From positions 930,001-994,000 of the forward strand of contig NZ_SDLR01000003.1 in the NCBI RefSeq assembly GCF_004522215.1: a stretch of DNA of 64,000 nt, in the 5' to 3' direction. Origin of the DNA: Ammoniphilus sp. YIM 78166. GTDB lineage: Bacteria; Bacillota; Bacilli; Aneurinibacillales; RAOX-1. The notes beneath the pieces were generated by a model. That model searched no databases. It was not told the origin of the DNA and saw nothing but the letters and a program-made list of their open reading frames with translations. How positions within the stretch are numbered: the first letter of the stretch is position 1; every line of letters starts with the position of its first letter. The translations under genes and the position numbers were made by a program. This document shows, in pieces, positions 58,247 to 64,000 of this stretch.

Positions 58247-59644
58247 TTAATGGCTAGGAGACAAGACTACTTGTCCTATCGGAGAGCTTACGATTTCCCC
58301 ATCCTTCATCACCACATGACCACGAACAATGGTGGCAACAGGATAACCTGTTACTTCAACCCCGTCAAAGCCTGTATTTTGTGATTTGCTATGTAAATTT
58401 TCTCTTTTAATCACGACCTTCTTATTCATATCCACGATCGTAAAGTCAGCATCGGTCCCGATCTCAAGAGAGCCTTTTTGCGGATAGATGCCGTATTGTC
58501 TAGCTGGATTTTCCGAGCACAGCGCTACCACCTGTTGGAGCGTTAGTTTCCCTTCGGATACGGCATTGAGAAGCAACGGTACCATCGTTTCGACCCCTAC
58601 CATTCCCGCTGGGATGGACCACAAATCCCCGGTCTTCTCCTCTAATGTATGTGGAGCATGATCGGAACAAATCACAGTTAATACGCCGTCTTGGACCCCT
58701 TTCCAGATTCTTTCTTGGTCCGCACGGTACTTAATGGGCGGGTAGATTTTCATCATCGGACCGACTCGTTCATAATCTTCGTTATTAAGGAATAAGTACT
58801 GTGGACACGTTTCTGCAGTAATTGGCAATCCTTCTTGTTGTGCCTGTTCAATTACGTCGACAGAATCTCCGGCACTGACATGGAGAATGTGCAGCCTAGC
58901 ACCGGTATCCCGAGCAAAAGAAATTCCCGTTTTAACGGTTACGGTTTCAGCTAGAGGAGGTCTTCCTTCCAAAAAGGCATTGTAATCGGTTCGTCCGCTC
59001 TCTAGGACCCGCTGGGTCAACGACTGGATTAAATCATTATTTTCGGCGTGAATCGCAAAGATTTTGCCCGTTTTCGCGACTTCATCAAAGATCAAATAAA
59101 CTTCACCATCATGAAGTGGTGGAATGACGTTTGGCATTCCCGGTTTATAGTTATATTCTAACTCAAATGTCTCGCTATTGATGGCATAACCCCAGAAAAA
59201 CTTAAACCCGATCACGCCTGCCTCGTTCAGCTCCTGAAGACGGTGAAGATTCAGCTTGCCAAGGCAGATGGCCCATAAGCCGAAATCAACGTGAGCTTTG
59301 GAAGATAAATTTTCAACTTGGGCATGAAAATTGGCGGCACTGTTAATGGTTCGCTTCGTATTCGGCATTTCAAACACCGTGGTAATTCCACCGGCCGCAG
59401 CAGCCATTGTAGAGGTGAAGAAATCTTCCTTATGTGTAGGTCCAGGATCCCTCGAGTGGATATGAGTATCCATAAGTCCTGGGAGAACATATTTACCTGT
59501 TGCGTCTGTTTCTTCCTTAGCCTCTCCTTCTAAGCGTTCCTTGGAGATAGCGGCTATTTTTCCATCTTTGATATAGATGTCAGCTTCAAACAGGCTCTGT
59601 GGGGTCACAAGAACACCGTTTCGAATAACATGATCCCATTTCAT
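58247..59644 (-). CDS. Cyclic amidohydrolase (allantoinase/dihydroorotase family)
   Basis: A 465-residue metal-dependent amidohydrolase. DTHIHSRDPGP (about residues 58-68) gives the first metal-binding His pair. VIGFKFFWGY (about 145-154) carries the Lys that is carboxylated to bridge two metals. AETCPQYLF and CSDHAPHT are the later metal-ligand blocks. The length and the FKFF motif suggest allantoinase (AllB) or a related non-pyrimidine dihydroorotase-like enzyme rather than PyrC. With malate synthase G in the same window, allantoin breakdown to glyoxylate would be a consistent pathway. This is inference, as no other ureide genes are present. Confidence 0.82.
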   Translation of the reverse strand: MKWDHVIRNGVLVTPQSLFEADIYIKDGKIAAISKERLEGEAKEETDATGKYVLPGLMDTHIHSRDPGPTHKEDFFTSTMAAAAGGITTVFEMPNTKRTINSAANFHAQVENLSSKAHVDFGLWAICLGKLNLHRLQELNEAGVIGFKFFWGYAINSETFELEYNYKPGMPNVIPPLHDGEVYLIFDEVAKTGKIFAIHAENNDLIQSLTQRVLESGRTDYNAFLEGRPPLAETVTVKTGISFARDTGARLHILHVSAGDSVDVIEQAQQEGLPITAETCPQYLFLNNEDYERVGPMMKIYPPIKYRADQERIWKGVQDGVLTVICSDHAPHTLEEKTGDLWSIPAGMVGVETMVPLLLNAVSEGKLTLQQVVALCSENPARQYGIYPQKGSLEIGTDADFTIVDMNKKVVIKRENLHSKSQNTGFDGVEVTGYPVATIVRGHVVMKDGEIVSSPIGQVVLSPSH

Positions 59645-59791
59645 CCAAATTCCACCTTTCTTTTTGCTTTAGTTATTATTACATTCAACGAATCATAACG
59701 CAATCTCTCCTTTTTGCCGTTGTGATATAACTCACATCAAAACGTTAGAAACCTTGTTAATATGTAATCACAAGAACATTTAGGAGCGTGT

Positions 59792-60043
59792 ATGAAATTG
59801 ACGATGGTAAATGGAAAAGAAGCGTTTATGCAGTGTGAATACCCTTATTACAAGGAGTTAGAGGTTCATGATTCCCAAATGGGGTGCATTCTATATAGTG
59901 CGCATAGCGCCAGTCAGACAGAAGTAAGACTCCCTCTTATCAATTTTGAATCTACCGTGCATCAGTTATCTATCGCCCTGATCCGGCTTCAATCGCAGGA
60001 ACTGTGGGCTCAACAGCAAGAAATCCTAGAAAAAGCCTTATAA
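59792..60043 (+). CDS. Hypothetical small protein, 83 residues
   Basis: Unrecognised. TTAGGAGCG precedes the ATG. The first half is strand-like with three Tyr and two Cys (QCEYPYYKELEVHDSQMGCILYSAHSA). The second is one long amphipathic helix (STVHQLSIALIRLQSQELWAQQQEILEKAL). It is soluble, monocistronic and followed by a hairpin. Confidence 0.6.
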   Translation: MKLTMVNGKEAFMQCEYPYYKELEVHDSQMGCILYSAHSASQTEVRLPLINFESTVHQLSIALIRLQSQELWAQQQEILEKAL

Positions 60044-60089
60044 GAAAAAGCTTTAATTTAAGCCCATTCGGTGTCGGGGAAGCTTTTTA
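60044..60089 (+). terminator. Hairpin after the small gene
   Basis: GAAAAAGCTT pairs with GAAGCTTTTT at both ends of a long loop. The T run is moderate. Confidence 0.5.
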
Positions 60090-60097
60090 CGCCTCCA

Positions 60098-60134
60098 GAA
60101 AAAACCTTACTCTCGTTTAGATAAAGAGTAAGGT
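60098..60134 (-). terminator. Intrinsic terminator after the DMT exporter
   Basis: ACCTTACTCT pairs with AGAGTAAGGT around GTTTAG-type loop bases, and a T run follows on the minus strand. Confidence 0.8.
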
Positions 60135-60162
60135 CAATGGCTCATACTGTAGTATTAATTTA

Positions 60163-61128
60163 TTACACAGCCTCTTTCCTCTCCACTACCATACCTTCTG
60201 TATCGGAGGTCGCAGGCTGCCTTTTTGATAGAGCTAGGATCATGATGGTAGTAACAATACATAAGGTACCCATCCATTCCATTATCCCAAACGATACATT
60301 CAGCCATACGACCGCTAATAAGGCAGCAGAAAGCGGTTCAACGCAGGCCAAAACGCTCGTCTCCGAGGCACTAAGGTAATGCAGACTCTCCAAATAGCAA
60401 TAAAAGGGAATGACGGTGCCGAATAACACAACGAAGATGACGGCCAATAGGGCAGATATCGACCAATCTCCCTGAAAAATCCAAGGAGGATGGATAAAGC
60501 TGAAACTAGTGCCACCAATGAGCATGGCCCATCCGATGACAAGGGTCGATCCCCATTTAGCAAGTAAAGTTAGTGGCTGCAGTGTATAGTAAGCAAGAGC
60601 CACGGCCGAGCTTATCCCCCAGATTAACGCCCACTTAGAAATAGTAAGGCCCTCGAGCCTTCCTTGTGTGACAAGAAGAAAAGTTCCAAAAACAGCAAGT
60701 AAAACAGCGATGAGTTCTTTAAAAGAAGGAACCTTTTTAACCCGTATAGCGATATAGCAAGTAATCAGAACAGGGGCTAAATATTGAAGAATTGTAGCCG
60801 TAGCTGCATTTCCATGTTTAATGGCTGCAAAATACGTGTATTGTACGGCCAGCATGCCAAGAATACTAAGCAAGAGGAGATTTACCCGATCTTGACGCCC
60901 CTTCCAAATGTTCCAAATATGTGACCCTTCTTTCTTGTATGCAAATACGAGTAGAATCACCCCTGCAATTAACAAACGAGTAACGACTAGCCAATCGACG
61001 CTAAAACCCTGAACTTCAAATAAATATTGTGCTACGGTACCGGATACACCCCATAAAATGGCGGCAGTAATGACTAAGATTATCCCCTTAGCCCTCTGAG
61101 CGGGTATCGCCCTATTTTGCGAAATCAT
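60163..61128 (-). CDS. EamA/DMT family metabolite exporter (third of three)
   Basis: A transporter of about 321 residues with two EamA repeats and ten helices. The start is the ATG at 61128, with GCGAGGAGAG upstream. GVSGTVAQYLFEVQGFSVDWLVVTRLLIAG opens repeat one, and LSASETSVLACVEPLSAALLAVVWLNV ends repeat two. It is closest in pattern to RhaT/YdcZ-like exporters that affect amino-acid export. The substrate is unknown. Confidence 0.88.
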   Translation of the reverse strand: MISQNRAIPAQRAKGIILVITAAILWGVSGTVAQYLFEVQGFSVDWLVVTRLLIAGVILLVFAYKKEGSHIWNIWKGRQDRVNLLLLSILGMLAVQYTYFAAIKHGNAATATILQYLAPVLITCYIAIRVKKVPSFKELIAVLLAVFGTFLLVTQGRLEGLTISKWALIWGISSAVALAYYTLQPLTLLAKWGSTLVIGWAMLIGGTSFSFIHPPWIFQGDWSISALLAVIFVVLFGTVIPFYCYLESLHYLSASETSVLACVEPLSAALLAVVWLNVSFGIMEWMGTLCIVTTIMILALSKRQPATSDTEGMVVERKEAV

Positions 61129-61170
61129 AAGCTCTCCTCGCATTATATAATCTATTAGAACTATAACAGA

Positions 61171-61530
61171 TTATTGAACAGCTTGGAAGCCTATCCAAGC
61201 GAATGCAATGCCAAGAGTAGTGGAGGTGAGAATATACAAAATGGCCGTCTTTAATCGTTTCTTTTGAATGAGTTGAATCGTCTCGTAACCAAAGGTAGAA
61301 AAGGTGGTATAAGCACCTAGAAATCCTATTCCTAGGAAGAACCAAATCCAGTTCGCAACTTGTTCCAGTAGGTATAAATGGGCCAAAGAGCCAAGAAAAA
61401 ACGAGCCTGTTATATTAATAATCCAGGTACCTAAGGGGAAATGAAGCTTGCTTCTCTCCATGATAAACTTTCCGCAATAGTATCGTATGATCGCTCCTAC
61501 CATTCCGCCTAGACCCACCACGATGATCAC
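61171..61530 (-). CDS. crcB: Fluoride ion channel subunit (CrcB/Fluc), second of pair
   Basis: A 119-residue membrane protein with four helices. GGMVGAIIRYYCG (about residues 8-20) carries the conserved Arg, and GTWIINITGSFFLG (about 34-47) the pore Asn. GFLGAYTTFSTFGYETIQL contains the box with the phenylalanines and sodium site. It starts four bases inside the preceding crcB gene, so the two subunits likely form a heterodimer that exports fluoride. Confidence 0.9.
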   Translation of the reverse strand: MIIVVGLGGMVGAIIRYYCGKFIMERSKLHFPLGTWIINITGSFFLGSLAHLYLLEQVANWIWFFLGIGFLGAYTTFSTFGYETIQLIQKKRLKTAILYILTSTTLGIAFAWIGFQAVQ

Positions 61531-61928
61531 TTCGATCCCTCCTTAAAAGAGGGCTTCTTTGAGCCAAGAACTGCTAGTTGAATTCCTGCTAAGGCCAATA
61601 AAATTCCCCCTCCTATACTGGTTAGGACGTAAAACAAAGCTAATCCGAGCTTCTCTTGCGAAAGGAGCTGTAAGGTTTCAACAGAGAAGGTTGAAAAGGT
61701 TGTAAACGATCCTGTAAACCCTGTTCCTATTCCTAATTTTAATTGAGGACTTATTCTTTCCCACCTTGTGGTACTCATAGTAAAAAACCACCCTAAGAAC
61801 AAACATCCCAGTAAGTTAACTATGAGTGTTCCAATTGGAAATCCTTGTTCTGTGTGTAGCCACTCGCCAAAGCTGTAGCGACTGATGGATCCGAAAAAGC
61901 CACCAATGGCTAAGGACACCATGTTCAA
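61527..61928 (-). CDS. crcB: Fluoride ion channel subunit (CrcB/Fluc), first of pair
   Basis: A 133-residue four-helix membrane protein with GGFFGSISRYSFGEWL, GTLIVNLLGCLFLG and GFTGSFTTFSTFSVETLQLL in the same order as its neighbour. The start is a TTG with AGAGGTG six bases before it. It overlaps the second subunit gene by four bases. No fluoride riboswitch is apparent in the upstream 100 bases. Confidence 0.9.
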   Translation of the reverse strand: MNMVSLAIGGFFGSISRYSFGEWLHTEQGFPIGTLIVNLLGCLFLGWFFTMSTTRWERISPQLKLGIGTGFTGSFTTFSTFSVETLQLLSQEKLGLALFYVLTSIGGGILLALAGIQLAVLGSKKPSFKEGSK

Positions 61929-62023
61929 TTAAAACACCTCTAACGGATTAATGGAAAAACCATAATAAATTTTGTGCCTTTGCCTCCACGATATGATTAC
62001 TTTATCATAAGGCCTGTGGAAAG

Positions 62024-62055
62024 AAAAAGACCGCTCGATGGAGATCGGCGGTCTT
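62024..62055 (-). terminator. Intrinsic terminator after the MOSC gene
   Basis: AGACCGC pairs with GCGGTCT around a loop of about 13 bases, and TTTTT follows on the minus strand. Confidence 0.75.
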
Positions 62056-62620
62056 ATTGCATAGGGTTTTCAAGATTATTGACTAAAATACGTACGACAT
62101 CCCCAGCTTGTATTGTACCTGGCCGTTCTACGGCACAAACAATACCTCTTCGTTTATACCCTGCTTTTACAAAAGCTGCAGCTAAGTTAGGGTGCTCAGG
62201 GTAGTGTTGCTGAATAATTTCGCCCGGTAAGGTGCAGGGCTTATTTTCTCCCATACAGATTAACCCTGTCCCGTCCGGGAAAAGGAAGCGTGATCCCATA
62301 AGCAGCTTGGTGAGTTCGGGTGCTCCTTCCAATAATAGATTAGCTCCCAACCATTCAGGTAAAATTTGTGCAACGCTTAGATCTTTGGCGATTAGGGCAA
62401 GGTCTTCCTCTGAAACGATGGTGAGCTGGCGACGGTTTAAGATCTCAGTTCCTCTTGGATACATGGGTTGTCTGGAATCTGATGGGAAGGTGATTCCGAA
62501 GTGGCGATCCCCTTGTATGCCTCCAAATTCCAACTCCACCTCTGTTATCCTTCGTGTAACAAAGGTTTCTGGATTATCCGCGATCATAATGGCCTTAAGC
62601 TTTGCTTCTACTGTTTTCAC
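62054..62620 (-). CDS. MOSC-domain protein
   Basis: A 188-residue MOSC-domain protein. GGIQGDRHFGI (about residues 33-43) and GANLLLEG (about 92-99) are family blocks, and CMGENKPCTLPG (about 121-132) holds the conserved Cys that binds sulfur or the molybdenum cofactor. MOSC domains deliver or accept sulfur for molybdopterin enzymes. The substrate is not predictable. It is monocistronic. Confidence 0.85.
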   Translation of the reverse strand: MKTVEAKLKAIMIADNPETFVTRRITEVELEFGGIQGDRHFGITFPSDSRQPMYPRGTEILNRRQLTIVSEEDLALIAKDLSVAQILPEWLGANLLLEGAPELTKLLMGSRFLFPDGTGLICMGENKPCTLPGEIIQQHYPEHPNLAAAFVKAGYKRRGIVCAVERPGTIQAGDVVRILVNNLENPMQ

Positions 62621-62693
62621 AAAAAAACCTCTCTCTATGATTGTTCATTAATGAACGTATTACGAAGACTTCTTGTGGCAAGCCTTTCCTCAC

Positions 62694-63452
62694 TTATTTG
62701 CCTAGTAGGATCTGGATGATTTCTTTATTTAGTTCTTTGTACTTGTGTGGTCGAATCGGGATGTTCAAAAATAGAAATACCTGTGACAAATCATCAAGGA
62801 TCTGTTCTGTGGAACCATATATACGCTTGATATCGCTTAATGAGACGGTTTCTATTCCATGCGCTACAATGGTACGATGTCTTAGATCCATCAACTCACT
62901 CATGGGTTTTCCTGAAAGTAAGTTCACGATGCTTTTCCAACGGCCACCCCCAGTTCGGAGAATCTCCTTCATCCCATTCAACAAAGTCTGGTTGATTTTA
63001 AAGCGTCTCTCAAATAGTTTTTTTTGATAAATGGGGTCTCTCAACGAATATTCTTTGCGCTCTTTAAATTGAATGACTGCATTCTTATATAGTAATTCTC
63101 GTAGCTGAAAGATCCTGCCTAAAAAATCAGTATAGGCTTCTCTCTCTAGCTGAATAATTAAATTGTCTAACAGTTCATTGAAAATTTGGTGAGGCTTTCC
63201 TTCTATTAAGATAGGCAAGTCATCGATGTGTCTCATAATAGCGGGAAAAGCGGCATATAAGTCTTGATCTAGTGAATCCGTAAGCTGCTTAGCCTTTTTA
63301 AAGTTAAAATTTAAACAGTGCTGACAGCTTTGGATGAGCAGATAAAGGGGATTTTCCTGCCATTCGAGCAGGTCAAGTATTTCACAAGCCCCATCGTAGT
63401 CATATCTCTTAATCAGTCTTGTAACAGCGTAGATTTCGTACCCCTGGCTCAT
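62694..63452 (-). CDS. Stand-alone Csm6/Cas02710-type HEPN-domain protein
   Basis: A 252-residue helical protein. The block LMDLRHRTIVAHGIETVS (about residues 187-204) fits the RX4-6H catalytic motif of HEPN ribonucleases (R193-x4-H198). It resembles the C-terminal part of Csm6/Cas02710-type CRISPR effector RNases. The upstream helices (AYTDFLGRIFQLRELLYKNAVIQF, about 106-129) also match the pattern of that HEPN region. The CARF sensory domain that usually precedes it is missing, and there are no CRISPR genes nearby. It may be an RNase used in stress response, toxin-antitoxin or phage defence, or a decayed Csm6. GGAAGGAG precedes the ATG. Confidence 0.6.
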   Translation of the reverse strand: MSQGYEIYAVTRLIKRYDYDGACEILDLLEWQENPLYLLIQSCQHCLNFNFKKAKQLTDSLDQDLYAAFPAIMRHIDDLPILIEGKPHQIFNELLDNLIIQLEREAYTDFLGRIFQLRELLYKNAVIQFKERKEYSLRDPIYQKKLFERRFKINQTLLNGMKEILRTGGGRWKSIVNLLSGKPMSELMDLRHRTIVAHGIETVSLSDIKRIYGSTEQILDDLSQVFLFLNIPIRPHKYKELNKEIIQILLGK

Positions 63453-63541
63453 ACGACTCCTTCCTTTTGTCGATTCATTCTGTCAGTTAAATTACCTTAT
63501 CAATGTACCTGATTTTGCCTTGCAAAACAATCGGTTTCAGT

Positions 63542-63576
63542 AATCGACAATATTCGGGGAGTGACAGGCACCATAT
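63542..63576 (+). repeat. Dispersed repeat, copy 3
   Basis: This copy reads AATCGACAATATTCGGGGA followed by GTGACAGGCACCATAT, identical to copy 2. It lies between the HEPN gene and the HAD phosphatase gene in an otherwise unremarkable stretch. Confidence 0.9.
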
Positions 63577-63619
63577 AAATAACATACAATGGACACGATT
63601 CCATTTCCGGAGGTTTAAG

Positions 63620-64000
63620 ATGGCTTATAAAATTGTTTTCTTCGATATTGATCATACGCTGCTTAATAAAGATAAAGAGTTACCACAAGATACCTTAGAA
63701 GCGATCCAGGAATTAAAGGATAGTGGAGTGTACGTTGCCATTGCGACAGGAAGACCCCCCTACATGTTTGAGCATATCGCCAAAGAGCTAGGAATTAATA
63801 CCTTCGTATGCATCAATGGCTCCCTCGTTATTCATAACGGAGAGATCATTCGAAAACAAACCTTTTCAAAGGAGGATCTGCAAAAGCTAGAGGCCTCTGC
63901 CATGAAGCATGGGCATGCTTTATCTTATTTTGCCTACGAGGGTTCTTTTACGAATCAGTTGAACCATCCTTATGTTCTGGAGTGTTTCAATGATTTGAAA
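63620..64000 (+). CDS. Cof-type HAD phosphatase (partial, runs off the right edge)
   Basis: The first 127 codons of a HAD-superfamily hydrolase of the Cof/YbjI type. The N-terminus MAYKIVFFDIDHTLLNKDKEL contains the DxDxT motif (nucleophile Asp and acid/base Asp), and IATGRPPYM is motif II. GGAGG precedes the ATG. Members dephosphorylate sugar phosphates, FMN or nucleotide-like compounds. The cap domain begins, but the protein is not complete. Confidence 0.88.
   Translation, partial: MAYKIVFFDIDHTLLNKDKELPQDTLEAIQELKDSGVYVAIATGRPPYMFEHIAKELGINTFVCINGSLVIHNGEIIRKQTFSKEDLQKLEASAMKHGHALSYFAYEGSFTNQLNHPYVLECFNDLK

Noticed and set aside
61929-62023. Fluoride riboswitch ahead of the crcB pair
   Set aside because: The upstream stretch does not show the crcB motif; no matching hairpins or conserved core were found.

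Overview
The window looks like a low-to-moderate-GC Gram-positive genome of the Bacillales, probably near Paenibacillaceae/Aneurinibacillaceae. Pointers are GbsR, LiaH/PspA, TelA-XpaC, YebE (UPF0316), YjcZ- and YyzF-type small proteins, SleB and SLH proteins, a TPP-riboswitch thiamin-salvage operon, strong AGGAGG-type ribosome sites and many TTG/GTG starts. No rRNA, tRNA, transposase or CRISPR array was seen. The species cannot be named from this window.

Layout. 1-5.7 kb: receiver-domain fragment, an OlsB-like N-acyltransferase with an O-acyltransferase (possible aminolipid synthesis), a Spo0B-type histidine kinase and an NlpC/P60 enzyme. 5.7-16.3 kb: malate synthase G with a divergent LysR regulator, GbsR, a LiaI/LiaH-like pair, an SLH protein, YjcZ, SulP and BCCT transporters, YebE. 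16.3-22 kb: DMT exporter and the thiamin-pyrimidine salvage operon (ylmB-tenA-thiZXY) behind a TPP riboswitch. 22-32 kb: a DUF4430/ECF/DUF418 group, a MurF-like ligase, SleB-like hydrolase, TelA-XpaC, aspartase, a SIMPL protein, YyzF and a DMT exporter. 32-38.4 kb: a tandem-repeat intergenic region, glycosyltransferase plus UDP-glucose dehydrogenase, a polyphosphate kinase gene broken by two in-frame TAA codons, and a PAP2 phosphatase. 38.4-45.2 kb: membrane hydrolase and a 1502-residue P-type ATPase, in which a catalytically dead P1B half is fused to an intact P2 half, flanked by two PacL-like small proteins.

The most unusual region is 45.3-49.3 kb. It holds ten direct iterons of consensus GTGTACYTNNRCGTAC, a Rep-like protein, a second winged-helix-like protein, and a convincing promoter-terminator unit for an antisense RNA covering the leader of that second gene. 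This is the layout of an iteron-type plasmid origin, yet it sits among ordinary metabolic genes. The window is therefore either an integrated plasmid or part of a large secondary replicon (chromid).

49.3-64 kb is again ordinary: hydroxyacyl-CoA dehydrogenase, methionine gamma-lyase-like enzyme, MFS, YebC-type regulator, oligopeptide-binding protein, signal peptidase I, cyclic amidohydrolase, DMT exporter, a fluoride-channel pair and a MOSC protein. Near its end lie a stand-alone Csm6-type HEPN protein and the start of a Cof-type HAD phosphatase. A dispersed element of about 35 bp occurs three times in the same orientation (28.6, 54.7 and 63.5 kb), and one copy supplies the C-terminal codons of a gene.
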